Shown here: in pieces, positions 1 through 50,689 of the stretch
Layout of the letters: the number at the start of each line of letters is the position of its first letter
Position numbering within the stretch: the stretch's first letter is position 1
Assembly (NCBI RefSeq): GCF_035594125.1
Contig: NC_087152.1
Location: forward strand, 17,365,001 to 17,429,000
Direction: 5' to 3'
DNA length: 64,000 nt
Origin: Scylla paramamosain
Lineage: Eukaryota; Arthropoda; Malacostraca; Decapoda; Portunidae
Notes under the pieces: generated by a model
What the model was told of the DNA's origin: nothing
Databases searched by the model: none
The model's input: the letters and a program-made list of their open reading frames with translations, nothing else
Program-made: the position numbers and the translations under genes

Positions 1-109
<109 letters not shown>

Positions 110-116
<7 letters not shown>

Positions 117-262
117 CCAAGCCGGCAGTCCGACACGGGTTGGCCCAAACAAAGCGCTACACACTCATGCACACAGCATTCACACTCCTAGCCTCGTCGG
201 TTCTTGGTGAAAAGGATCGTCTTGTGGTCCGCCCTACTATACCCAATAAATAAATATATAAG
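110..262 (+). repeat. Dispersed repeat next to (TA)n, copy 1
   Basis: TATATACCAAGCCGGCAGTC, then CACACTCATGCACACAGCAT and TCACACTCCTAGC, ending in CCCAATAAATAAATA. A related copy is at 44343-44480, also beside a microsatellite, which suggests a short retroposon with an A/T-rich tail. Confidence 0.5.
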
Positions 263-450
263 AAAGAATTTAGATATGAATTATAGCCGTGTCTCAGTAT
301 AAGTGTGTACAGTACAGTAAAGCATACAATGTACGTAATTTCTTGTGTATAACTGAACGTTGTTACGACTTTGATAACTTTTCATATTTCTATACTTGTC
401 AAAATATTTGCATTTTTTTCTCATGAAGGAATGGATACAAATATGATGAA

Positions 451-491
451 AATAATAATAATAATAATTATTATTATTATTATTATTATTA

Positions 492-528
<37 letters not shown>

Positions 529-529
529 G

Positions 530-574
<45 letters not shown>

Positions 575-589
575 GTAATAATAATAATG

Positions 590-653
<64 letters not shown>
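451..653 (+). repeat. (AAT)n-(ATT)n-(AAT)n array
   Basis: AAT repeats switch to ATT and back, so the blocks are mutually complementary and can fold into a hairpin. All reading frames through it are artefacts. Confidence 0.95.
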
Positions 654-655
<2 letters not shown>

Positions 656-1017
656 GTAATACTTTGTGACGAGTTCATTTAATGGTTCTGCTTCACACGC
701 CTCAGGAACGCGTACATTTCCTCACTCATACATATTTGTCTTTTTTTTTACACACACAATTTTCAGGGAATTTCATTTACATTATTCATATCCAGTGGAA
801 TGATTGCATGCTCACATCCAGAAAAGGAAACATTTTCACACAACAACAACGCAAGCAATCATATGCTATAAGGTACACACTTTTATGCCTTATGTGATGG
901 TTCGCAATCTTTGATGTTCCAGGCTCTAGTAAGAACTGTCTTCAAATGCCACAGATATGATCAATTGAGATCACATTATTTTTTGTCCACTGATATAGAA
1001 TGATATAGGATCCTTGT

Positions 1018-1410
1018 TAAACTTTCACTAGAATCATAGATACATCATTGAAAATCCAAGTAATATATTTAGAATCATGAAAAACCACTGGAAACGCTTA
1101 TAGCTTTCACTACAACCCGTCAAACTATCATTAAAATCATGGACACATCCCTGAAATCCCAATACCTTCCATTAGAGCCCGTAAAACTTAAACCAGAATA
1201 ATGAAAACATCCTTGAAAATCCCAATAAATTACACTATAGCCTTCCATTAGAACCATGAGACCTTCGAAAATTCCCAATAATTTATATAAGAGTCTGTTA
1301 AATCATGAAAACATCCTTGAAAACCCCAATAACTTCCACTACAGCCTCTTAAACTATCACTACAACCCTGAAAACGCCTTTTGAAAACCCCACAATAATT
1401 TCCACTAGTC
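1018..1410 (+). repeat. Degenerate tandem repeat, roughly 60-90 bp unit
   Basis: The elements AATCATGAAAACATCCTTGA, AAACCCCAATAACTTCCACT and CTACAGCC-(T)TTAAACTATCAC recur at least five times with drift. The same motif reappears once at 4930-5070, so it is a dispersed family with a local array. No coding potential. Confidence 0.6.
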
Positions 1411-2482
1411 CGTTTAAAGTAGTATAGATAAAACGCCAAAAACGATTAGGAATGCAGTCCTCTGACGTTTCTCACTCGCCACCTTCATCAAATCCGTCCA
1501 TTTCTTTAGTATGTCATTCCTAAAACACACTAGAGTAGCTGTCCTGCCTGGTATTGATTTTCGCTCCATCCTGTAATCAGTGAGTAGTATGTTACGTGTC
1601 TCCTGATAAATTAAAGAGTTCGGAAACGTTACTCTTTATCGATCTTGAAAATAACTCATAACAGGTACGGTATCTTCAATCACTATCATTATTATCTTTA
1701 AAGTATCATCATTATTTCGTCTAGTACTCATTTTTTTTCCTGAAGAGACGCTCACTTTGAGAGTCTCTTTCTTTTTTTATCTCGCACACGATCTCTTTAA
1801 TAGCAACGACTATTCCCAGAACTAATTATAACTATAACGAGGGTGTTCGATATCTACTAACAAGGCGGCGGCGGAATCTGACACGCCGCTCTCACATTAC
1901 GCGGAGTTCGTAGTTACGACTAGATGGGCGTCGCTATGAGGGAAACTTATTATGACACGAGACATGAGCACCTTCCTTTCAGCCTCCATCCGCACGTGCG
2001 CCTCACCTCATCTCCGCACCTTCATTACTTCACCTATCTTGTCTTAATATCAAATTTCAAGGGTTAATTCTCTCACTGAGGTTCATATTCTTTGACACTT
2101 TTGGCTTATTATGAGCGAAGCGAAGTTTACTATTGAGGATGTTTAATTTTTGAGCGGCACGGCCCGACCGTAACGTTATTCAGACGCTAACATCTCCGGA
2201 GCTACGCAGTCGATCGTGACGAAATTAGCACCATACGATAGCACAACTCTGTCAGTTTTACATGATATAGCTTTCATCTCTTCTATTGGGTGAAGTCAAT
2301 GAGTAACTTGCAAAAAAAGTAGAAAGGTGTCGGAAATGAGATTTCTCAAAAACTCCACAACCAATTCTAATGAAACTTAAGAGGTGTCATATTGTTATAA
2401 TTTCAATAAAATTCCTTATGTCAACTTTTAAATAACGCTGCGCATGCACAAAGTCAAAATTTTAACTAATTAATTGATCAAG

Positions 2483-2625
<143 letters not shown>

Positions 2626-2846
2626 TTTTTTAAATACCCCTTCCACTTATGCATTACTGACAGGTTCACGCATCAGTCGCCTTCCGAGGTGTTTTACTGG
2701 TAAATATTTTCAAGGGCCACATAGATTAGTCAGGTCTTCATGGTTAACTCTCAATTCTGTCAAATCTCAAGGGTTATCTCTCTCTCTCTCAGGTTCATAT
2801 TCTGAGACACTTTTGGCTAGTAAGTATTTTCAAAAGGCACACGAAT

Positions 2847-3350
2847 CCTTCCACTCCACCAGTATCTACCTCTTGCATCCTAACCTGGCGTAGATAGACT
2901 TCATAATGAACATTATTTCCTATGTTCAGTCTCTCCACTCCACCATTCCGTATCTCTTACACCCTAACATAAGAAGATTTAATAAAGAGAACCTCTATTC
3001 TGTTCCCCCACTCCATCAGCCTTTATTTATTAAACTCTGATCTATAGAAGATTTAGTAATCAATACCATCTCCTTGGTTCAGTGCTTACACTTCACCAAT
3101 CAATCTCTTACACCTTATTCTATCGTAGATTTAATAATGATCCCGTTACTTTGGTCAGTACCTTCACTGCATCAATCTCTATTCTATATCTTAACCTATA
3201 ATAAAATAAAGAATACCATCTTTCTTTAGTCTCTCTACTTCACCAATCCCAATATCTTATACCTTAACCTACAGCAAAATAAAGAACACCGTCTTTGTTC
3301 AGTCTCTTTACTTCATCAGTCCCTATTTTACACGTTCTATCCCCAGCATG
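2847..3350 (+). repeat. Tandem repeat, about 75-90 bp unit, six or more copies
   Basis: Each unit has CTTCACCAATC-like, TATCTTACACCTTAACCTA-like, AGATTTAATAAAG-like and CATCTTTGTTCAGTCTCT-like blocks in the same order. Copies begin near 2847, 2930, 3005, 3085, 3165 and 3235. The short open frame antisense to its right end has no family I recognise. Confidence 0.65.
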
Positions 3351-4004
3351 CCTCTCCAGAAGCCTCACATTCAGTAAACACGATAATTCCCTAAGGTGTG
3401 TGGAATCTTCTGTCCCCTTGAACTCCCTGATAATATAATGCAACAGGTCTCGCCTGTACACGGCTACACCACCTCCATCCATTCCCACGAGAAGGTCCTC
3501 AGTCCTCACACCTGCACGCACTCACGCCATCGCTCTGAGACAGTGTATATCAGTCAGTCATTCTGGTATCAATGGATGTCTAGTAGGCGTGTGGCGGGAG
3601 TGTCTTGTCTAGTTGAGATGTTGTCATGGTATGGTAGTAGTGTGGTAGTAGTGTGGCTTGTTTTCTCTTTTCTTCTTCTTCTACTACTACAAACAATAAT
3701 AACACATCCTCGTTTATTTATCGAAGAGATCGGCCAAAGGCAAAAAAAAAATAAATAAATAAATAAAAACTGATAAAAAAAAAAAAGGCTCAAAATGTCA
3801 TTCCCAACAACGACAACAAAAAAGTAGAACCGCAAGAGAAGCTGATTCATCTTCGATGTGTCTTGATGCTCCTCTTCTGAAACAGCTCAGGTCATAGGCA
3901 GAAGGAGAAAGTACAGAAACAAAAAGCTCCAGAGTTTATTAGTGAAAGGACTAAAAAGAAGTGAAGATACTGGTTAACCCATGCATTAACATGAGTGTTG
4001 TGAT

Positions 4005-4007
<3 letters not shown>

Positions 4008-4067
<60 letters not shown>

Positions 4068-4164
4068 TGACAAAGTCCACACTGCCCAGATTTCCAATCA
4101 TGACTTCGAAAGTATGACGGAAAGTGATTATCTTCCGCGAGAGAGAGAGAGAGAGAGAGAGAGA
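4008..4164 (+). repeat. (GT)n and nearby (GA)n microsatellites
   Basis: GT at 4008-4066 and GA at 4139-4164, separated by about 70 bp of unique sequence. Confidence 0.95.
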
Positions 4165-4552
4165 ACCACGTTTCCGCGATGCAGGCGACACACAGCACCA
4201 GGTAACCTACCAAAAACACTAACGAATTTTATATGCTGCAGGTAAACTCTATAGTCTATACCCCCATCATACTAAACAACCAGCTATTGTGCATCTACTA
4301 GCCAACAGCGTAAGCCAGAAGCATATCCATTGCAGCTAGACGATCATTAATTTTATCCCACGCAACACCGGAGGTTTCGCGATCACCCAGTAGCACGATT
4401 ATAACTTTTTAGGCCATCACGGAGACGCATAAACTACCAAGTCAAGAGTGCACAAGGAAGACAACATTCTGAGTTACCCATGCACAACACCCTAACGCCC
4501 CAAGAGACCCCGAGCGAGGCTGCCACTTCATTCAGACAGCTTTAAACGCCTC

Positions 4553-4555
<3 letters not shown>

Positions 4556-4606
<51 letters not shown>

Positions 4607-4618
4607 ACACACACACAC
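4556..4618 (+). repeat. (CA)n microsatellite
   Basis: About 31 CA units with one TA interruption. Confidence 0.95.
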
Positions 4619-5089
4619 TATTTAATTTACCACCAGTATTCGGAGCCAGTTGTTGCTCAGAAGGAGTGCAAGCAAAAAAAAAAATAATGTATTGCCTGCA
4701 GAAAACAGAGCTCAGGTAGTGGAAGTGTGGCACGTGTGGGCTGGACAAAACTACGAATTCCTTGCACCAGTTTGGTATAGAATGGCAAAGAGAAACACGA
4801 GTATATCAAAATACTGATTCCTTCCTGACATCTGCTACTCTGCTCTTCCTTTCGATGAGAGACTTGAGATTCCTATTTTGAAACCCTTTAGATTATCTCT
4901 GTGACTATTATTCATGTTTTTAGGGTACTTTTTCCATTAACGATGTTGAATCCTTGTCACACTATCGCTGGAATCATGGAAATACCCTTGAAAGTCATAA
5001 GAACCTTTCTTTCATGTTCAGCTATTATTAGAGTTATGAACGCACCCCTGAAAACCACAGGAACTTCCTTTTTCACCTCTATTTCACTC

Positions 5090-5420
5090 TTAGCCTTATT
5101 CTGTCTCCTTCCCCAATGCAAGAGGTAACCAGTATCTTTACTCTTTCATCCCCTTGACTGATAAACTCTGGAACTCTCTACTTGAATCTATATTTCCTCC
5201 TTCCTACGACTTGACCTAGTTTAAGAGAGGAGTTTCAAGGCTCTTCCAGACCTGAATTGGTTCTTCCTTTTAAAATTCTTTCCTTTTTCTTTTGGGAGAG
5301 ACAATTGGCGGGCCTTTTTTTTCGTGAATCTGTTTTTTTTTTTTTTTTTTTTTTTTTGCTCTTGGTCTGCCTCTCTTGTGCACAAAATAATCGAGCCTTT
5401 TAGAAGTATTCGAGATACGA
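5090..5420 (+). mobile_element. LINE 3'-end fragment, copy 1
   Basis: Reads TDKLWNSLLESIFPPSYDLT, then FKRGVSRLFQT, the same C-terminus as the LINE at 60955-61040, followed by a T-rich stretch. It is 5'-truncated, as expected for abortive reverse transcription. Confidence 0.6.
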
Positions 5421-5739
5421 GAGCCAAAAGTTTGAGGATACGGTCTTGAGAGAACTAGTTGCTTCCTCAGCTTCCTTAAGACGGGCAGAGCAGTGTGCCT
5501 TGGTGTTCAGCGTGCTGCTCTCCCTGCACCTCCCTTCCCTTACCTTCCTGAAGCATCTGCCGATAACATGGAGATGCTTCAAAACTGTCCATCGCCTACA
5601 AGTGTCCGTGAGGTAATGCAGTCCCCTCCAGGCTTCCCCAGCAAATATTTTAGTCTTCACATTCAGGCACTGGTTACACTGCCTCTGCTTTACCCACGTC
5701 ACTGAAAGCTTCACAGCCCTAACTTCACTGTTCATTTGC

Positions 5740-5960
5740 ATTATATATTACTATTATCATTATTGTCATCATCGTCTCTTCCTAATTCCGTATTTCCTCC
5801 TGCCTACGACTTAATCTGTTTCAGAAGAGGAGCATCAAGACACTTTAGAAACTACACTGGCTCTTCTCTCGCCTCTCCGACTCCTATATTCTTTTATGGG
5901 AAAGGAGTTTGAGAGAGCTTTTTTTAATCCATTTTCTTCAAACCCGATCTTCCTGATACA
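5740..5960 (+). mobile_element. LINE 3'-end fragment, copy 2
   Basis: Reads VFPPAYDLICFRRGASRHF after an ATT-rich lead. It is about 600 bp from copy 1 and shares its CCTACGACTT core, so it may be a local duplicate rather than a second insertion. Confidence 0.5.
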
Positions 5961-6040
5961 TAAAAATTGTCTTGAATTAATCATACGACTGTCTAACATG
6001 AGGCACGCACCAAACACCATTCATCACATGCACCACCCTT

Positions 6041-6172
6041 AACCCTAACCTAACCTAACCTAACCTAACCCAACCAAACCTAATCTAACCTAAACTAACC
6101 TAACCTAACTCAATTTAACCTAACTTAATTCAACCTAACCCTATCCTAACCAAACCTAACTTAACCTGAAGC
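6041..6172 (+). repeat. Interstitial telomere-type repeat (CCTAA)n, degenerate
   Basis: About twelve exact or near CCTAA units, the complement of the arthropod TTAGG telomere repeat, decay rightward into AACC-rich sequence. It ends about 60 bp before the Ig exon at 6229. A weaker AACC-rich patch is at 15395-15440. Confidence 0.8.
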
Positions 6173-6228
6173 ACACACCACATACTACTAACCACACATA
6201 CTCCTCCTAACACTCTTTCACCGCACAG

Positions 6229-20503
<14,275 letters not shown>

Positions 20504-20612
20504 AAGCCGTGTCAGCCTGTCAGCTGATCTGCGATAAGACAACAAAATTCAAGGTGAACACTGCCGCTGTATGTGCTTGATGCTCCTTTTGTCGGTGACA
20601 TGTACACAGCCT

Positions 20613-20615
<3 letters not shown>

Positions 20616-20667
<52 letters not shown>
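20616..20667 (+). repeat. (CA)n microsatellite
   Basis: About 26 CA units, 113 bp after the nephrin-like stop codon, probably in its 3' UTR. Confidence 0.95.
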
Positions 20668-20668
<1 letters not shown>

Positions 20669-20922
20669 AGGTAAACGTATCGCACCACCCTGTATCTCCA
20701 TACCTACATCACTTTTACACACAACGCAATACCACACCAGCAAACACTCAAACTCTCTCACACAAACAAAAACAGCCTTATATCACAACTTTCTCCTAGT
20801 CTTCCCCAACACAGTCGCCAGCGTCATGTAGTTCAATCAAACATCATAGTGAAGACCTAATGACTTTCTGCTTGAAATTCCCTTGCATTCACCATACTGC
20901 CTCCTCACCCTTCCTTCCCTAG

Positions 20923-21140
20923 GCCGGGCTGAGAGTTGGGAGGCCCATCACTCTCAAACCCTCACGGACTTCCCCACTGCATCGCCGCCTCCTCCTACTT
21001 TTCCTACTCCTGCTGCCGCTGTTGCTGCTGCTGCTGCTCCTACTGCCGCCGCCGCCGCCGCTGCTGCTGCTACCGCTCCTCCACCACGAATCAACGATCA
21101 TCCACCTGCGATATGTTCTGTCTCCCGCGAGCACGGATGA
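20923..21140 (+). CDS. Candidate alternative terminal exon of the nephrin-like gene
   Basis: After a good pyrimidine tract and TAG acceptor (20911-20922) one frame reads RAESWEAHHSQTLTDFPTAS, then a Pro/Ala-rich run, and stops at 21138-21140. It would follow in frame if the previous exon used GTGGAA at 20331 (phase 1). Use of GTAGGT at 20327 (phase 0) would instead open a Leu-rich frame running to 21486. Without splicing, the previous exon simply reads to its own stop, so this exon is optional and unproven. The Ala/Pro part is GCC/GCT repeat and may be only low-complexity DNA. Confidence 0.28.
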
Positions 21141-21341
21141 GATGAAGTGCAGGACGCGTAATTCGAGGACACTGGTCAAGACAGACCAAGAGAGAGAGGC
21201 GAATGTTTGTGTTTTGTATCAGTCATCCAAGGGCGGGAGTCCGTGTGGGCCTCGCCGTACATACATAGCTTTAAGGCAACGTCAAAAGAGCTTCTTGATT
21301 GCTGTTCCCATACCACCAGTCACCCTCTCGCCCGCCGCCCT

Positions 21342-21544
21342 GACTCCTCCTCCCCCTCCTCCTCCTCCTCCTCCTCCTCCTCCTCCTCCTCCTCCTCCTC
21401 CTCTTCATCCTCTACAATCTACATCCCAATCCCGTCTGCCTCGCCCTCCTCCCTCCCTACTCCCTCCTGTTGAACATGTGTCGTGAAATGTTCATATTTT
21501 TGTAAATGTGTGTGTGTTAGTGGTAGGTTGTGTGTGTTAGCGTT

Positions 21545-21590
<46 letters not shown>

Positions 21591-21790
21591 TGGGTGGGTG
21601 GGTGGGTGGATACCTAACATGTCTTTTCCTCCTCCTCCTCCTCCTCCTCCTCCTCCTCCTCCTCCTCTTTCTCTTCATCCTCATACTTATCCCCTTCTTC
21701 CCCCCCTCTTACCTTTTTCCATCTCACCCTGCTCCTCATCCTCCTCTTCCTCCTTACCAAACTACTACTAGCAACTAAAAGCCTCGGAGG

Positions 21791-21850
<60 letters not shown>

Positions 21851-21867
21851 TGTGTGTGTGTGTGTGT
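21342..21867 (+). repeat. (CCT)n and (GT)n cluster
   Basis: CCT 21342-21402, GT 21549-21588, CCT 21627-21668 and GT 21794-21867. Confidence 0.95.
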
Positions 21868-22000
21868 TGCGCGGCAGGCAGCATCACGGTCCTGGGAGTG
21901 ACTCAGTGTACTACTCTAGACCTCCCGTAGCACCTCCATGACGCTCATTTACACCGAAAATCTGTTTAATCGTAGGACAGTAAATTTTTGGAACTAAACG

Positions 22001-22200
22001 ATACCTGTGTTTCCTTGGCGCTCCTCCATTTTTTTCCTTACTGATCTACGTACGAGTCTTGTACCCAATTATTCATCGGTGAGTTTCTTTACAATATTCT
22101 TCAATGCCTAATACGACAGCTGTGTTTGTTTGGCGCTCCTCCACTCATACAGATCTAAACATTAGTCTTGTTTGAATTATTCCTCAGTGAGTTCTCTTGT
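22001..22200 (+). repeat. Direct duplication, ~110-bp unit, two copies
   Basis: TGTGTTTCCTTGGCGCTCCTCCA and TGTGTTTGTTTGGCGCTCCTCCA start matching halves. Both run through GATCTA-, AGTCTTGT- and ATTATTC-TC-GTGAGTT blocks. It is 1.5 kb past the nephrin-like gene. Confidence 0.5.
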
Positions 22201-23264
22201 CCTCAATAGCTGATGCCCCCAATACCTGATGCGCCCCAATACCCAATACCTGAACTTGCGTTACACCACAGACATCAACCTACACTGTGTCTTTAAACAT
22301 ATGGACTCAAGATCCCGTGCAGTTCAAGGATTTTTTTTCCTTTGCTGTGCCTCGAAAAATCAATGCTATCCAATGATTCAGAAATGTGAAATATCGAGAA
22401 ATTTTAAGTATGCAGTAAAATTTGCAGTCAATACATGAGAAGAAGAAATTCAGAAGCAAACAAGAGAATTTTATGTAGGGAGTGAAATTTTCGGTCAGAC
22501 CTAAAATTAAAACAGGAATCTCTTCACTAATACATTTCTAGTAATATTTAAAAGGCAACACATTTATTTCCAAACATATGCAAGAAAAAAATTAAAGGCA
22601 AAACAGTTCACTTACTTAATAACAAGACGCACACATGTCATTTGAATACAACACAGACTCTCTTCCCAAACAACCCAACAAATCTGTCATAGTACAAAGA
22701 CAGCACAAGCTCTGGACGGGAGGATGATTTACTTCTCAGTCATTGAGGTCCCGACTGGAGGAAAATGGATCAGAAATGTGTATCACCCACAAAACTACTA
22801 CACTACTTTGAGCTTATGGGCGTCAGTAAATCTCTTTGGCCAAGCCTAGAAAAAAAAAATCTGAAACAGAAGTATCAGCAATAAGACTACAAGGAGATGC
22901 CTAGACGGCAGTAAGTTTCTTGGGTACATTTAAGGAAAATCAGCCGCAATGTACTTTCACATGTACCGTCACTGGCAAGGGTGCGTTGAGCACCAGTCAA
23001 CGACAATTAACCTAACAAAACTAACGAAAAGATCAGACATTTTAAGGACAAATAGCAATGAAATCCTGCAATACCACATCATTACAGATTACATAAAGTA
23101 CGGCTGAAGGAGTAACGTCAGTAGACACACATTTCAGCGTCTAAATAAGTAAGTACTATATTCCGAAACAGTTCTGCGCCGCACCATCACCACATACAAA
23201 AGGCTCTAGTTAGAGTTAAATGGATTTTTAAGGAGTATTTTTATGTGTCTAGTAACAGATTAAA

Positions 23265-23350
23265 AAGACTTCTAGTCTTGAGAACTCAGCTACTCATATC
23301 TGTGGCCTTCGAAAATAATCGTAGTCAGAGAACAGACCGTTTATGAATAC
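23265..23350. mobile_element. Fragment of the 48911-type MITE-like family
   Basis: TTGAGAACTCAGCTACTC, TCTGTGGCCTTCGAAAATAA and TTTATGAATACAGGACTC give the same core in the opposite order of flanks, so the copy is in the other orientation. Confidence 0.4.
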
Positions 23351-23758
23351 AGGACTCAACTTTTACAAGCTGTAGTGGAAGTTTTTTGGTGTTTTCAAGA
23401 CTGCTTTCGGAATTCAGTAAAAGTTTACAGCGACTGTATCAGCGGGAAAAAGAACACCCATGAGAGCTCAACTAATCATGTCCGTGGCCAGTGAAAATTA
23501 TGCCTCGTAAGAATGGGGCTGAATTTTGTTAAATGAAGACGAATATAAAGCGATCCGAGTAGTTTCGGTACAGTTGGCAAGCCTGGCTGTTTGAAGCGTT
23601 CCGAAGGGTGCGTCGCGTATCATGCTGTGTTTCGAGCCACTGACTCGTGAATCACAAACAGTAGATGACACGTTAAACAGTACTATACCATACTTCGTCC
23701 ATTCAGTGAAAATCATTCGTTTCATTTTAGTAAGGGTACTGTTTATGTGTTACTGTAC

Positions 23759-23796
<38 letters not shown>

Positions 23797-24027
23797 AGTG
23801 CTGCAGTCATATAATACACAGCAGTTAAGTACCTCACGAAAAAGGCAGCAATAAGACTTTACATGCTTTCTCGGCTCTTACTTCTCCCAGCCTTAGAAAG
23901 CAAACTGTCACCTCGGCACGTCCTGTCATTTCAGTTATTGTTGACTACTGCCTGGACACTGGCATTGTTAATAGTACAAGTATTTCTAAGGAGGTTTTCA
24001 CAAATACATAAATCATAGAACTCTGAA

Positions 24028-24085
<58 letters not shown>
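23759..24085 (+). repeat. (GT)n and (GA)n microsatellites
   Basis: GT 23759-23794 and GA 24030-24085. Confidence 0.95.
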
Positions 24086-24088
<3 letters not shown>

Positions 24089-24814
24089 ACCTTAAGAAAT
24101 AACATTCCTGCTCTCTGCTGTCGTTACATCACGTCCTCCACTTTTCCACGCCTACCCATCCTTCACCAGTCACTCCCCAGCTGCTAGGAGAGGCTGCTGG
24201 ATCCATGTTTATTGTACGGCACACACTAACACACACACACACACACACACAGGGCAAAAGGTTTACTTCAACGCGCAGGCGGCGCAGCTCAGGTCAGGTG
24301 ACCGGTGAGCCTTTTTAACGGCGCTTAATTTTTTTTACTGTCCTTTACTTAGTCGTTTGTTGTGATTTACTCCGTTATCAATCTTGTCTCTCACTTTTCC
24401 GCAGTCTTTACAGAGACCTTGGGGATTATGAAAATAACATTGGAGTACTAATTTCCAGACAATGAATGTTTATTTCTTTCCAAAATATGACGCAGGCCAT
24501 ACCAGCATTAAGATAAGTACTGAAACACTGCAGCAGAGAATAAATTATTCGAATTTGTGGAAGAAGGAGAATTCAACAGGCCAGGACACTGAACCCTTGG
24601 TCGGAAAAGGATACGTCGGGACTATAGCGACCGTCAGGCCCCAGTATCATTTTGGGATCACTACATGGCACACTTCAGGATGAGACCAACCACCACCATA
24701 GATTATGTACAGAAAAAATCATGAAAACCACAAAATCAAACTTTAACTGAATTTTTCTGTTATCCTGTTATAATTAACACATACGAAGCCATTCTCCTAC
24801 AGACCCTCCAGAAT

Positions 24815-30400
<5,586 letters not shown>

Positions 30401-30594
30401 GGTCACACCGCCACCTCTACTCTCCTGCAGCAACCCGCACTCACCCAAGACTGTGGAGTGTGTTCTCAGTTAGGTGTTCAAGGCTGCCCCGGTGTACTGT
30501 GTACTTGTCTAATTATTGAAGTGAATAAATTAGTGTTACATTGATTAGTTATCGAGCAGGAAGGATTTTTCCCCTAATAAATGCCCCATCTGGT

Positions 30595-49198
<18,604 letters not shown>

Positions 49199-49339
49199 GG
49201 TTAGTGCAGCATGTGTGAGGGGGCGGCCGCCTGTCCCTCCTCGGTAGTAACTGGCGACGGACGCGCACCATCTGTAGTAAACAAACAGGTGCGCCACTCA
49301 ATGCTAGCGGCACCTTGAGTAACCAAAGTCCCAGAGTAA

Positions 49340-49445
49340 CCCACAGTAAGACTGTTCTGAAACACTCTGGCCTTTCACCACGACTATTTTCTGAGGCCAC
49401 AGAAATGATCAGCCGAGTTCTCAAGAGTGTTTCTTCTTTTCATAA
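49340..49445. mobile_element. Fragment of the 48911-type MITE-like family
   Basis: TGAGGCCACAGAAATGATCA, GCCGAGTTCTCAAGAGTGTT and TTCTTTTCATAATA follow the same order as at 29385. It is about 150 bp upstream of the MINDY start codon. Confidence 0.4.
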
Positions 49446-49937
49446 TATAGAAATATTGTTGATGTCACTAAAATAATAAAAAACACATTTGAAATCTCGT
49501 CTCACTTCAATTGGAGGCTTTTGAAAGCAGCAGAGATACGGCGCAGAAGTGTTTTAAGAACACAGTCCCCTTACTCATTGAGAACTTGATGTCTTACCTT
49601 GGTGAGGATCTTTCTCTCATCAATCACTGCTGCATCTTCCAACCATCCAAACCCTACTAGAAAAACAAAACTATTGAAGTGGTTGGATGCAAAAAGGGAA
49701 AAGCAGGAAGAAAATCTAAAGCTATCATTCATCTAATTTTCGCCTCATTTTCCACCTTTGTCCACTTTATTGCATCTATGCCCATTTATCTTCCTTAACT
49801 TTTGTTACGTATTTCCAGACTTGATATGGCAGCAATATTCAAGTAGTCAACAACCCTTTCAGTATCTCATATCTTGGCTCATCTCCCTCTTACTATACAT
49901 TGCCCCATTACTTTTCTACCTTCCTTCATATCCATTA

Positions 49938-50035
49938 TGACGCATTTCCATAGGTATGGTATGATAGCTGCCTGCTAGTAGTTCAATAACTCTACGTCAG
50001 TTCAAATGCTCCCTCAAACCACTTTACTTACTGCG

Positions 50036-50086
<51 letters not shown>

Positions 50087-50184
50087 GACTTTTTTTTAGC
50101 CTTTATTCTTTTCTTGTTATTACGCATTTGCGATTTAGAGAAGGGTTACGTATGGGTTATTCTCTCTAATCTCACTTCTTTATA
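49938..50184 (+). repeat. Long direct repeat, left copy
   Basis: Begins TGACGCATTTCCATAGGTAT and ends ATCTCACTTCTTTATA. It is nearly identical to 51601-51850 apart from single bases and (CT)n length. The pair encloses 1.4 kb with a LINE-like remnant. Confidence 0.85.
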
Positions 50185-50554
50185 CTCCCTGCCACGCCCC
50201 ACCTGCCCTGCATCTTCCCCTCGACTTTTTTTCTTTTTTTTCAGTGTTATTATCACTTTACCTCTCTTGCTCTTACTTTCTATATAAAAGATACGTGTTA
50301 CTGTATCTACTTCACACGATATCTTTGTTAATAATACATTGCCGGTCGAGAAAGAAACATGACATGACTCGAGTCTACTATAGCTTATGCTTTACTGTTC
50401 AGTTGTATTAATTTCGTTAGATTTACTCATTGTGTACAGAGCATGCACATGGCTGATGAATTTATCGTACTATAGGGATTGATAAAAAATTGTTAATCGG
50501 TGTCACATGACAAGTCAAAGTGTTTGGTAAAATCGCCCTCTGCATTTGATATTG

Positions 50555-50590
<36 letters not shown>

Positions 50591-50689
50591 CAAGGTAATG
50601 ATAATGAAAAGATCAAAGGATAAGAGAAATGTAGCATAGAAACTTGAGGAGAGTGAGTTGCAACAGATGCATGAATACAATTATTTAGA

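Larger units (their letters stand above)
21870..24814. other. Interval between the nephrin-like and Cys-loop receptor genes
   Basis: The two genes converge here, so it holds their 3' UTRs and intergenic DNA. It has the 22001-22200 duplication, a MITE-like fragment and two microsatellites. A 73-codon open frame at 24462-24683 matches nothing I know. Confidence 0.5.

Noticed and set aside
3264..3521. Antisense open frame that looks protein-like
   Set aside because: It partly overlaps the tandem repeat at 2847-3350, and I recognise no family. Kept only as unknown.
5400..5741. Antisense open frame of 113 codons between two LINE ends
   Set aside because: No family pattern, and it lies between two fragments of plus-strand LINE. 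Probably chance.
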